DNA of 64,000 bases, taken from Cohnella sp. SGD-V74 (GTDB lineage Bacteria > Bacillota > Bacilli > Paenibacillales > Paenibacillaceae). The notes beneath the pieces were generated by a model that was not told where the DNA came from, did no database searches, and saw nothing but the letters and a program-made list of their open reading frames with translations. The translations under genes and the position numbers were made by a program. The stretch lies in contig NZ_PVYW01000012.1 in assembly GCF_003001675.1 (NCBI RefSeq), positions 186,001-250,000 on the forward strand, written 5' to 3'. Within the stretch, counting starts at the first letter, position 1. The number at the start of each line of letters is the position of its first letter. Below, piece after piece: positions 1-7,558 of the stretch.

Positions 1-1167
1 TACATTGTCCATCGCGACAGCGGCAAAGTATTAGAGATGGTTACGGGCTCGAATAAAGTCCAATTGAATAGTTACAAATTTAACTCAGGTGTCGCAAGCC
101 CCTATCTGAATCAGCATTGGAAATTGAAATATAACGATAGCGGAACGTACAATGGCACATACACGCTTGTTAATGCCTCCAATGACTATGCGCTTAATGT
201 CGAGTGGGGCGCAACCGCTGACGGTACGAAAGTGATCGCATGGCAGGAAACCCCGTCTGCTCCGAATGAGAAATGGCATCTAGTGCCGGTGACAACTTTT
301 ACGCTTCAGGATCAAAATAGCAAGAAGCTGATTTCCGTTGTAAGTAATAGCACAGCCGAGAATGCCACCGTAGCGATTTGGGACAATTCGAATGCTTCCG
401 GGCAGGAGTGGCGATTCGTCAATCGCGGTGACGGAACCTATGCCGTCGTTAACCCGCACAGTCAGAAGGTGCTCACCGTTAAGGGGGGTGTGCCGTTGCC
501 TCGCGGTACTCCGATCAATATCTATTCGGATTTAAGTCAGAACAATCAGCGATGGCGGCTGTTATATAACAAGGAGGACAATACCTACACGTTAGATAAT
601 CCGTTCGACAAGAAAGTATTGAACATTCAAGGCGCCTATTCGTCAAATGGCGCGATTGCAATCACATGGGATACGCAGAGCAACTTCTATAAGAACGAGC
701 GACTGAAGATAGGCCTATGGGGCGCAAGCCAATTTTCAGCGCAGATCGACGTGGGACAGGGGGTAACGGATTATGCCATGGCAGTAAATGATTATTACGA
801 TACGGTGATACTCGAAAAGACAACGAACGGCAAGAATGAGTACTGGCTTACTAAGACGAGGAACCTGTTCGATGTCGTTCAAAATCAAGAGAAGGTGGCG
901 TGGGAACTTTACTATCCCGACAGCGGTAAGTTTTTAGGTTCGAACTATTATGCTTATCCAAACTTGGTACCGGAATCATCCGCCTATTTCTTTTACCCTA
1001 CTCCCTACGGAGTGGAAGACCGCTATTTACTTAAGATCCACCCTAACCAGGGCATGTCATATATACTTGGAGGTACCGGTCCCTTTTCCCCTCTTCTGAG
1101 ATATTCCGATTACCAGTCATCGAACATTCCGTGGTTCATACGTCCAAGCTTCTACGCCGTGCACTAG
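1..1167 (+). CDS. Ricin B-type lectin (RICIN repeat) protein, 3' part
   Basis: The reading frame is open from the first base of the window, so the start lies upstream; 388 residues are visible. It contains several RICIN-type carbohydrate-binding repeats marked by QxW-like motifs (NEKWHL, GQEWRF, NQRWRL) and recurring 'SGKVLEM'/'KKVLNIQG' strands, typical of beta-trefoil lectin modules that target secreted enzymes to glycans. The last ~150 residues are not recognised. The TAG stop is formed by the TA flanking a small inserted element plus the element's first G; without the insert the frame would end in TAA at the same codon, so the protein is probably unaffected. Missing N-terminal domains may be catalytic. 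Confidence 0.8.
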   Translation, partial: YIVHRDSGKVLEMVTGSNKVQLNSYKFNSGVASPYLNQHWKLKYNDSGTYNGTYTLVNASNDYALNVEWGATADGTKVIAWQETPSAPNEKWHLVPVTTFTLQDQNSKKLISVVSNSTAENATVAIWDNSNASGQEWRFVNRGDGTYAVVNPHSQKVLTVKGGVPLPRGTPINIYSDLSQNNQRWRLLYNKEDNTYTLDNPFDKKVLNIQGAYSSNGAIAITWDTQSNFYKNERLKIGLWGASQFSAQIDVGQGVTDYAMAVNDYYDTVILEKTTNGKNEYWLTKTRNLFDVVQNQEKVAWELYYPDSGKFLGSNYYAYPNLVPESSAYFFYPTPYGVEDRYLLKIHPNQGMSYILGGTGPFSPLLRYSDYQSSNIPWFIRPSFYAVH

Positions 1168-1329
1168 GGTGTGTCTTCAAACCCGCTCAGGGGGATCTAT
1201 CACTGCCTTTTCGCCCCCTGCTGCGTCACTTTTGCTTGACGTACCTCCGGTACGCCTTCACAAAAGTTTCTTGCATGGAACGAAAATTCGGCAATATCTG
1301 CTGTCCTCGGAGTATGAAGACACACCCTA
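1165..1329. mobile_element. MITE-like element with 13-bp terminal inverted repeats and TA flanks
   Basis: A 161-bp segment (1167-1327) begins with GGGTGTGTCTTCA and ends with its exact reverse complement, TGAAGACACACCC. It is flanked on both sides by TA (1165-1166 and 1328-1329), the duplication expected for IS630/Tc1-mariner-type transposition. It has no coding capacity of its own, so it would be a non-autonomous miniature element. It sits exactly at the stop codon of the RICIN gene. No second copy was noticed in this window. Confidence 0.65.
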
Positions 1330-1350
1330 ATCCGTCCGCAACAATAATCG

Positions 1351-1383
1351 CCCTCTGCATGGCCTTCTTGGCCATGTGGAGGG
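1351..1383 (+). terminator. Imperfect hairpin after the RICIN gene
   Basis: CCCTCTGCATGGCC pairs with GGCCATGTGGAGGG around a TTCTT loop with two mismatches, followed by a weak TCTCT. It is probably the terminator of the RICIN gene, now separated from it by the MITE-like insert. Confidence 0.5.
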
Positions 1384-1409
1384 TCTCTACCGTAAAGGAA
1401 TGTGAAGCT

Positions 1410-1952
1410 ATGGATTTGGCCGGACTCTCCTATTTAGATCGTTTACCCGCACACTATCTTGGCGAATACGAATTGCTCTTGCGCATTCTGTGCAGCGCGG
1501 TTATCGGATTCCTGATTGGCTTGGATCGAACGCATAAGCACAAGCCGGCAGGCGTTAAGACCTACACCTATGTCACGGCCGCTTCCGCGTTAATCACGAT
1601 TGTTTCGATCAATAGCGCGGGATTATACAGCACGATGTTCGATAAGACGATGATGGACCCGATGCGATTAGCCGCGCAAGTGGTTACGGGACTTGGATTT
1701 ATCGGTGCCGGAATCATTCTGAAAGATGGCGCGAAAGTGATCGGACTGACGTCTGCGGCGATGATCTTCTTCGCGGGCGGCGTCGGGATCGGGATCGGCG
1801 CCGGATTCTATACGCTCATTCTATTCACAGTCGCCGCAGCGTTCCTGTTCGTTCAAATCGGAGAATGGACGGAGCGCAGAGAAAAGCGCAAGAACTCGAA
1901 GTCGATTGCACATGCGGCGGACGATATACAAGAGATGAGTCAAGGGATGTAA
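1410..1952 (+). CDS. MgtC/SapB-family membrane protein
   Basis: 180 residues. The family motif region is clear: 'LLLRILCSAVIGFLIGLDR' followed by HKHKPAGVKTYTYVTAASAL and 'VVTGLGFIGAGIILKDG', matching the N-terminal membrane domain of MgtC/SapB proteins, with about five hydrophobic helices. MgtC proteins act in adaptation to low Mg2+ or membrane ATPase regulation; the exact role here is unknown. The start at 1410 was chosen because AAAGGA lies upstream and the family begins shortly before the first helix. A longer in-frame reading from 1131 runs through the MITE-like element and the upstream gene and is rejected. The tail after the last helix is short and charged. Confidence 0.85.
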   Translation: MDLAGLSYLDRLPAHYLGEYELLLRILCSAVIGFLIGLDRTHKHKPAGVKTYTYVTAASALITIVSINSAGLYSTMFDKTMMDPMRLAAQVVTGLGFIGAGIILKDGAKVIGLTSAAMIFFAGGVGIGIGAGFYTLILFTVAAAFLFVQIGEWTERREKRKNSKSIAHAADDIQEMSQGM

Positions 1953-1973
1953 CGGGGGACGTTGTATAAATAA

Positions 1974-2031
1974 TTGACAGACAGCTTGAGTCGTGCTATA
2001 TTTTTGACAACGGTGTCAGACACCGTTGTCA
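1974..2031 (+). promoter_or_regulatory. Promoter and LacI-type operator of the regulator gene
   Basis: A near-consensus sigma-A promoter is visible: TTGACA (1974-1979), 17-bp spacer, TATATT (1997-2002). Immediately downstream, 2005-2031 is a perfect 27-bp palindrome made of TGACAACGGTGTC, a central A, and the reverse complement. The half-element TGACAACGGTGTCA recurs at 3084-3097, before the importer genes. A repressor bound here would block transcription start, so autoregulation by the LacI-family gene at 2060 is inferred. Confidence 0.85.
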
Positions 2032-2059
2032 TTAAATATGAACGAGGAATGGATAAGCG

Positions 2060-3058
2060 ATGATGAAAAATACGATCAGGGAAATTGCTAAGCTTTCGGG
2101 ATTTTCCATCAAGACCGTATCGCGGGTAATCAACGACGAACCCAATGTTAAGCCAACCACGAAAGATAAAGTTTTGAAGGTGATTTCCGAAACGAACTAT
2201 AAGCCGAATATATATGCGGCTAACCTGAACAATAAGAAGACCAAAAATGTATTGATCTCCATTCGAAAAACACACGGCCAGCATACCACGAAATGGTTCG
2301 ATATTCTGATGTCGTATCTGGTCGGCGAAGCCAGCCGCAAGAAATACACCTTGATTCAGGAAGTCATCTATGACGACAGCGATTTGCAAAATTCCATATT
2401 GGAAAGATCAGGCGGATATATCGATGTGATCGTGCTGTTTTATTTGACGGATGACGATAAACGGTTTGAAGTCGCCCAGAAAAACAATATCCCCTATTTG
2501 GCTTTTGAGAAAACCGACTATGTGCCTCTGACGGTATCCAACAATAACCGGAAGGGAATGCAGGAAGCGGCCCGTTTTTTATTCAGCAGGGGTTTGACTC
2601 AAGTTTGTTTGCTGCTCGGCGCCCATATGAACGTCAATCAGGAACGGGCTCGAGCCATGATCGAAGCCTATGAACAGGATCAGGTGTCGCTAGATCAATT
2701 GGAGATTGTGTACAACATGAGCACACTGGAGGATATTGATCGATTTGTGGAGGAAAGGATCGAACAGAACCGTCTTCCCCAAGTGTTTTTTGTTTCCGGC
2801 GATGAGAAAGCCATTGCCGTCTATCATTCGCTCTATCGTCATGGGTTATCCATTCCGCAGGATGTATCGGTCATTGGCTTTGACAATATCCCGATATCGC
2901 AGTACTACACCCCTCCGCTTACAACGGTCGGGCAGGATTTTGAACAGCTGGCGCTCAAGATGTTTGACATCATCGATCAAATCCTTGAGAACAAGGAGGA
3001 TATTAGATCCGTTGAAGTCGATCCTAAGCTTATTATTCGAGATAGCGTCAAAAAATAA
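2060..3058 (+). CDS. LacI-family transcriptional regulator
   Basis: 332 residues. The N-terminal helix-turn-helix reads 'TIREIAKLSGFSIKTVSRVI' followed by 'NDEPNVKPTTKDKVLKVI', the standard LacI DNA-binding domain. The rest is a periplasmic-binding-protein-like sensor ending with 'QDVSVIGFDNIPISQYYTPP' and 'LTTVGQDFEQLALKMFDII', typical of sugar-responsive repressors. An ATG follows GAGGA in the leader; a second ATG directly follows the first. Its own promoter carries a palindromic operator, and a copy of the half-site stands before the downstream sugar ABC genes, so it most likely controls their uptake operon in response to the transported sugar. The ligand cannot be read from the sequence. 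Confidence 0.92.
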   Translation: MMKNTIREIAKLSGFSIKTVSRVINDEPNVKPTTKDKVLKVISETNYKPNIYAANLNNKKTKNVLISIRKTHGQHTTKWFDILMSYLVGEASRKKYTLIQEVIYDDSDLQNSILERSGGYIDVIVLFYLTDDDKRFEVAQKNNIPYLAFEKTDYVPLTVSNNNRKGMQEAARFLFSRGLTQVCLLLGAHMNVNQERARAMIEAYEQDQVSLDQLEIVYNMSTLEDIDRFVEERIEQNRLPQVFFVSGDEKAIAVYHSLYRHGLSIPQDVSVIGFDNIPISQYYTPPLTTVGQDFEQLALKMFDIIDQILENKEDIRSVEVDPKLIIRDSVKK

Positions 3059-3083
3059 AATGAAAATGCTTCTTGCGCAGAAA

Positions 3084-3097
3084 TGACAACGGTGTCA
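3084..3097 (+). promoter_or_regulatory. LacI-type operator before the ABC importer operon
   Basis: TGACAACGGTGTCA is identical to the half-element at 2005-2018 and fits the symmetric TGACAnCGnTGTCA pattern of LacI-family operators. It lies 120 bp before the lipoprotein gene. No convincing -35/-10 pair was found around it, so the exact promoter is open. Confidence 0.75.
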
Positions 3098-3219
3098 AAA
3101 TGGAAGGGAGTTGATGAACGGGAAATGTAACGCAAGGGAAAGTGAATGACTCATAGAGAGAAACAATTCTTACTTTTCGCAGTGGTGGGGCATTAAATTC
3201 ACATTGAGGAGCGATGACG

Positions 3220-4548
3220 ATGAATAAAGCGGGAAGAGCCAGTCTTGTGATGATCATGGCATTGTTAATAGGGATTCTTGCAGCCTGCAGTCAGACGAAA
3301 GAGAACGCCGCCGGCAGCCAGACGCCAGATTCGAATACCCCGTCGGCACAAGCATCGGAAAGCGCAGAAACGCAGAGTCCAACCAAAAAAGAGAAGGTGA
3401 CCCTGGAATTCTTCTCTAACACATCAGGCGGTACATTAGAAGCCTACCAGCGTATCGTTGACAAGTTCAATCAAGAAAATCCGGACATCTTCGTTGAGCT
3501 TACTCCTCAAAGTAAAGATTATGAAGCCTTGATGAACGCCAAGATGGCTACGAATGATTTGCCGGATTTATGGAATACGCACGGCTGGTCGGTGCACAAG
3601 TACAGCGAATATTTACGGCCCCTGAATGATCAGCCGTGGGCAAGCAAGCTGGTCAACGAAATCAAGCCGATCGTAACGGATTCGGCCGGGAATGTGTACG
3701 TGTTGCCCTTCGACGTGGACATCAGCGGTATGCTGTACAATGTGAAAATATTGCAAGAGCTGAATATCACAGTTCCGGAGACATGGGAACAGTTCCTGGC
3801 AGCTTGCGAAGTCATTAAAAATGCGGGTTATACGCCGATTGCGATCGGAGGCAAGGACACAGGCGATGTTGCCGGATTCCTCGGCAGAGTGGCGCCTTCG
3901 TTTCTCACTCAGGATGCGAGCGTAGAGTATAAGGATGAATTGAAGGACGGTTCGTTCGACTGGAGCCACTTCGACGAGGTTTCGAAATTCATTCTGCAAT
4001 TAAGAGACAAAGGGTACTACAACGTCGATTACTTAACGGCAGATAAGCAGGCTGTTTATAAAGGCTTTGCGGAAAATAAAGTCGCCTTCGCGTTTCAAGC
4101 CAACAACTCCATATTCCAGGTGCTGCAGCTCAACCCCGATGCCCAGATCTCAATGATGCGCATTCCCGTGAATAACGGCTCTCCTTTCTTGATCAGCGGC
4201 GAGAGGGATGCCATCGGCATCTGGAAAGATACGGAGCACGAAGAGGAAGCGCTTAAGTTCTTAACGTATATGTCGCAGCCCGAGAATGTCAGCCAAATTG
4301 CCGAGGCTTATTCGATCCCGGCGGCATTGACGGATGTGCAGGTTAACCTGGGAGATTTGGAAGAAGTATTCTCCAAGTTCAGCGATGTACCGGTCACCAA
4401 CAACTTCGACAGGGAGTACTTGCCTAACGGGATGTGGAACACGCTGAAAGTCGTCGGTCCCGGTCTGCTGTCGGGCGAATTGAATGTCGAGAACGCTTCG
4501 CGAGCGATGAAAACCGATTATGACAGACTGCGGGCTTCTGCTCAATAA
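3220..4548 (+). CDS. ABC importer sugar-binding lipoprotein
   Basis: Extracytoplasmic solute-binding protein of the family-1 carbohydrate type, about 442 residues. The N-terminus is a lipoprotein signal ending in the lipobox LAAC (Cys near residue 23), followed by a Ser/Thr/Gln-rich linker, then the binding fold starting 'VTLEFFSNTSGGTLEAYQRI', with 'MNAKMATNDLPDLWNTHGW' and a C-terminal 'NGMWNTLKVVGPGLLSGE' region usual for this family. GAGGA at 3206-3210 is only 3 nt from the ATG at 3214 but 9 nt from the ATG at 3220, so 3220 is preferred. It would deliver an oligosaccharide or monosaccharide to the two permeases downstream. No ATPase is encoded here; a shared MsmK-type ATPase elsewhere is likely. 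Confidence 0.92.
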   Translation: MNKAGRASLVMIMALLIGILAACSQTKENAAGSQTPDSNTPSAQASESAETQSPTKKEKVTLEFFSNTSGGTLEAYQRIVDKFNQENPDIFVELTPQSKDYEALMNAKMATNDLPDLWNTHGWSVHKYSEYLRPLNDQPWASKLVNEIKPIVTDSAGNVYVLPFDVDISGMLYNVKILQELNITVPETWEQFLAACEVIKNAGYTPIAIGGKDTGDVAGFLGRVAPSFLTQDASVEYKDELKDGSFDWSHFDEVSKFILQLRDKGYYNVDYLTADKQAVYKGFAENKVAFAFQANNSIFQVLQLNPDAQISMMRIPVNNGSPFLISGERDAIGIWKDTEHEEEALKFLTYMSQPENVSQIAEAYSIPAALTDVQVNLGDLEEVFSKFSDVPVTNNFDREYLPNGMWNTLKVVGPGLLSGELNVENASRAMKTDYDRLRASAQ

Positions 4549-4567
4549 CCGACGCCATCAAGAGAAA

Positions 4568-4604
4568 GCGCCTGGCATGGAACTTGTCATTCCATGCCAG
4601 GCGC
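4568..4604 (+). repeat. Perfect 15-bp intergenic stem-loop
   Basis: GCGCCTGGCATGGAA and its exact complement flank a 7-nt loop between the binding-protein gene and the first permease gene. There is no following T-run, so it is more likely a 3' mRNA-stabilising or partial-termination structure that raises binding-protein expression over the permeases than a full terminator. Confidence 0.7.
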
Positions 4605-4629
4605 TGCATGAAATAGTGGGAGGTTAGTT

Positions 4630-5517
4630 ATGAAGGTTTTCCGGAGAAAGTGGACAAGTGGAAGCCACTTGTACGTCATGTATTTGCCGGCCCTCATACT
4701 GTTTGCGGTTTTTGTGTTTTATCCGCTCTTCGAAGGGGTTCAAATCTCGTTAACCAATTGGAATGGATATTCACAGCATTATCAATACGTGGGTTTCGAT
4801 AACTTCAAGATGTTATTCACCGATCATAAAGTGATCACGGCTTTCCAGAACACTCTCGTATACGGCGTAGGCTCCACTGTGATCCAGAACATCTGGGGGC
4901 TCGCTTATGCCTTGCTGCTTAATCAAGTATTTTTCGGGAGGAAATGGGTTAGATCTGCCGTTTACTTGCCGGTTCTGATATCCGGCCTTGTTATGGGGTT
5001 CATCTGGTATTTCATCATGCAGTACGATGGAGGGGCTTTGAACGATATCATGCTGCTGTTCGGAATGGAGCGGGTGGACTGGCTGGCGGACGGGTCAAGA
5101 GGAGTGAAGATCATTTTATTCGCGACCTCCATGCAATTTGTCGGGCAGGCCATGATTATTTATTTGGCCGGGCTGCAGACGATTCCTAAAACTTATTATG
5201 AGGCCGCTGAAATCGACGGAACCGGTGCATGGCGGAAGTTTTTCAACATTACCCTGCCGCTGTTAATGCCGGCCATCATTATAAGCGTAATTTACAAGCT
5301 GATAGGGGGCCTGCAGTTGTTCGATCTGATCGTTGCACTGACGGGAGGCGGACCGGGATCGAGCACGCATTCTTTCTCCACCTTAATCAACTCCCTGTAC
5401 TTCCAAAGCCAGAATGCCGGGTACGCCACGGCGCTCGGTATCGTATTATTCCTGTTTATTCTATGTGTAACGGTAGTCACGCATAAACTTATTAGCAGAA
5501 ATGAAGTGGAGCACTGA
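4630..5517 (+). CDS. Sugar ABC importer permease (MalF/UgpA type)
   Basis: 295 residues with six predicted membrane helices. The cytoplasmic EAA loop that docks on the ATPase is present as 'YYEAAEIDGTGAWRKFFNIT' followed by LPLLMPAI. The N-terminal helix is preceded by a basic stretch (MKVFRRKWTSGSH). GGGAGG stands 6 nt before the ATG. It pairs with the following permease to form the membrane pore of the importer, served by the lipoprotein upstream. The stop overlaps the next start (ATGA), indicating translational coupling. Confidence 0.93.
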   Translation: MKVFRRKWTSGSHLYVMYLPALILFAVFVFYPLFEGVQISLTNWNGYSQHYQYVGFDNFKMLFTDHKVITAFQNTLVYGVGSTVIQNIWGLAYALLLNQVFFGRKWVRSAVYLPVLISGLVMGFIWYFIMQYDGGALNDIMLLFGMERVDWLADGSRGVKIILFATSMQFVGQAMIIYLAGLQTIPKTYYEAAEIDGTGAWRKFFNITLPLLMPAIIISVIYKLIGGLQLFDLIVALTGGGPGSSTHSFSTLINSLYFQSQNAGYATALGIVLFLFILCVTVVTHKLISRNEVEH

Positions 5518-6338
5518 TGATGAAAACGAAAACGAGAGGGTTACTGTTACCATTCGCAGGCCTATTGATTATTGTATTTCATCTGGCTCCATTGTATATC
5601 ACCCTGTCCATCGCGCTGAAGAAAATGACGGACTTGTCTTCGAGATGGACGATTCCTAACTATCTATATTGGCAAAATTTTGTGGACGCCATAAATAGCA
5701 GTCATATGCTTAGAGCCTTTACCAATTCCTTCGTGATTACGGTAGGCACTTCATTCCTGATTATCATGATTGGAGCAATGGCGGCTTATCCGCTGGCGAG
5801 AGTTAGAACGAAAACAAACAAGTGGATTCTGAACCTGGTGCTCACGGTGATGATGATCCCCACTTTAAGCATCATCGTTCCGCTTTACAAAGTGATGAAC
5901 GACATGCATGCGATCAATACGTTTTGGGGTGTCATCCTGGTCTTAACTACGCATGGCTTGCCCTTAGCGATATTTACCTATGCGAATTTCATTAGGACGA
6001 TCCCCCGTGATCTGGATGAAGCGGCTACGGTCGACGGCTGCAACGGGTACAGCGTATTCTTCCGCATCCTTCTCCCCCAATTGAAGCCGGTCACAGCGAC
6101 CGTATTAATCTTGGCGGGATTAAAGGTTTGGAACGACTTTGAATTTGCGCTGTATTTCTTGCAAAAACCGCAGAAGCAGACGATCACGTTGACGATTGCC
6201 AATTTCTTTTCCGAATTTTCCTCGAACATCAATGCGGCGGCAGCCGCGGCTCTGCTTGCTGTACTTCCGGTAACGATTATGTTTATCTTTTTGCAAAAAT
6301 ATTTTATTTCCGGTTTGTCTGACGGCGCAGTGAAATAA
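5517..6338 (+). CDS. Sugar ABC importer permease (MalG/UgpE type)
   Basis: 273 residues with six membrane helices and the EAA motif 'DLDEAATVDGCNGYSVFFRI' followed by LLPQLKPV, which identifies the second permease of a carbohydrate-uptake (CUT1-type) transporter. Two ATGs occur in tandem (5517 and 5520); the first overlaps the previous stop. The C-terminus 'QKYFISGLSDGAVK' is the usual end for this subunit. It lies in the same operon as the lipoprotein and first permease; the next gene follows after 17 bp. Confidence 0.93.
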   Translation: MMKTKTRGLLLPFAGLLIIVFHLAPLYITLSIALKKMTDLSSRWTIPNYLYWQNFVDAINSSHMLRAFTNSFVITVGTSFLIIMIGAMAAYPLARVRTKTNKWILNLVLTVMMIPTLSIIVPLYKVMNDMHAINTFWGVILVLTTHGLPLAIFTYANFIRTIPRDLDEAATVDGCNGYSVFFRILLPQLKPVTATVLILAGLKVWNDFEFALYFLQKPQKQTITLTIANFFSEFSSNINAAAAAALLAVLPVTIMFIFLQKYFISGLSDGAVK

Positions 6339-6355
6339 GGGTAGGGAGATGCGAG

Positions 6356-7108
6356 ATGAGTGATAAGTATCAGGAGTTTACGGATCGTCTGATTCAGAGC
6401 TTTACGAACAACATGAGTCATATTCCGGAGGAATGGACGATATCCGAGCGTTTATCTGAGAAAATAACGATGGACGGGGAGCTTAAACCGTTCTATGGAT
6501 CGACCAGCGTCATTGCTTTGTCGGAGCAAGATGGCGCCAAGTGCAGGGCGATTCAGAATGAATTATTCGCCAGGCATGCAGATATGTTTGTGAAGCTGCA
6601 CCCGGAGACCTTTCATTTGACTATCCACGCGTTCAGCAATCCGTATAGTGTTTCTAACGACAATGACGAGATTAAACGGGATATGGAAGCAAACGAAGGC
6701 AGCATTAAAGCGGAATTCAGGAAAATAGGCGAGGTTTATAAAGGCAGGACAATCAGAATGAAAGCGTTAGGTGTAAGTACGGGCGGGGGCGATGTCATCA
6801 GCATCAAATTTTGCCCGGCTGCGGATCAGGATTATCAGATCATTGGCGATTTATTTGATCGATTTGAAAGGTTGTATCCTCTCAACAAACCCTATATTCC
6901 ACATGTCTCATTGGGATATTTTAAATTGAAAAAATATGATTCTAGCGAAATCAAGAGTTTGTACGATACGTTAAATTATCTGAATCAGGGGGCAGGGTTC
7001 GAAATCGAACTCGAAGTCAATCGGTTCGCTTATCAGCATCATTATCATATGAATGATTTCAGAGATGTGTTCCGTGTGGATTCTGTCGAAGATCAACAAA
7101 AGGATTGA
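6356..7108 (+). CDS. 2H phosphoesterase-superfamily protein
   Basis: 250 residues, cytoplasmic. Two copies of the HxTx/HxSx signature that define the 2H superfamily are visible: 'FHLTIHAFS' near residue 82 and 'YIPHVSLGYFKL' near residue 180. Relatives hydrolyse cyclic or 2',5'-phosphodiester bonds in RNA or small nucleotides, for example LigT/ThpR and cyclic phosphodiesterases. Family members are usually ~170-200 residues; the N-terminal ~60 residues are extra. It is the last gene of the sugar importer operon (17 bp after the permease, with a terminator after it), so co-regulation by the LacI protein is expected. A role on a cyclic phosphate of the imported compound is speculation. No substrate can be assigned. 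Confidence 0.75.
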   Translation: MSDKYQEFTDRLIQSFTNNMSHIPEEWTISERLSEKITMDGELKPFYGSTSVIALSEQDGAKCRAIQNELFARHADMFVKLHPETFHLTIHAFSNPYSVSNDNDEIKRDMEANEGSIKAEFRKIGEVYKGRTIRMKALGVSTGGGDVISIKFCPAADQDYQIIGDLFDRFERLYPLNKPYIPHVSLGYFKLKKYDSSEIKSLYDTLNYLNQGAGFEIELEVNRFAYQHHYHMNDFRDVFRVDSVEDQQKD

Positions 7109-7127
7109 GTTCCTAATAGTGACCAGA

Positions 7128-7164
7128 AAATAACCCGCAGGCCGTCAACCTGGGCGGGTTATTT
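7128..7164 (+). terminator. Terminator of the importer operon; copy of a dispersed hairpin
   Basis: AAATAACCCGC and GCGGGTTATTT form an 11-bp stem. The core and loop (AGGCCGTCAACCTGG) closely match the antitoxin-RNA terminator at 61943-61981 and the decayed copy at 41942-41984, so this terminator seems to derive from, or be shared with, that repeat family. Confidence 0.85.
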
Positions 7165-7558
7165 GCGTTCAAGGTAATATTGCCCCCGTAAAGGATAAGA
7201 CTGCCTCGTAGGAACTTGATGGCAACCCTCGTATGATAAAATCAGTCCACAATAGATGCTAAGTGTTGTTCCAGGAAAGGATCACAGGGTCGAGAGAGGT
7301 AGCGAGAATACGTTGTACGCAAGCAGACGAAGCTCTCTTTGAAACCTGTTGAAAGCGCTAACATTTTGTCGATTGTGGTCGGATACGATTGTACAAGATT
7401 GCATAAATGGAAGAGTAGAGAGGGGGGATGCGGAGGCGGGCATAGAAGCGGAAAAGCGGTGTCAGGCCACATAGGAGGGGTTCAGGTGGTCAAAAGCATT
7501 AAAGAGTTATGGGAGCTCTTCAAAACCTAAAAACAGGGTACATGGAGGAAATTTAAGA
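7165..7558 (+). promoter_or_regulatory. Long leader of the giant surface-protein gene, with a cre site
   Basis: At 7350-7363, TGAAAGCGCTAACA matches the CcpA catabolite-responsive consensus TGWNANCGNTNWCA at every position, implying repression by glucose. It lies 196 bp before the start codon. A clear -35/-10 pair was not identified. The rest of this ~390-bp stretch holds no gene that I can support; a short reading frame at 7339-7530 has no ribosome binding site. Confidence 0.7.

Noticed and set aside
1131..1409. N-terminal extension of the MgtC-family gene
   Set aside because: It would be translated from the end of the RICIN gene and through the MITE-like element; a proper ribosome binding site and family start are at 1410.
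7339..7530. 63-codon frame in the leader of the giant gene
   Set aside because: It overlaps the cre site region and has no ribosome binding site; composition is Gly/Lys-rich and unlike a protein.
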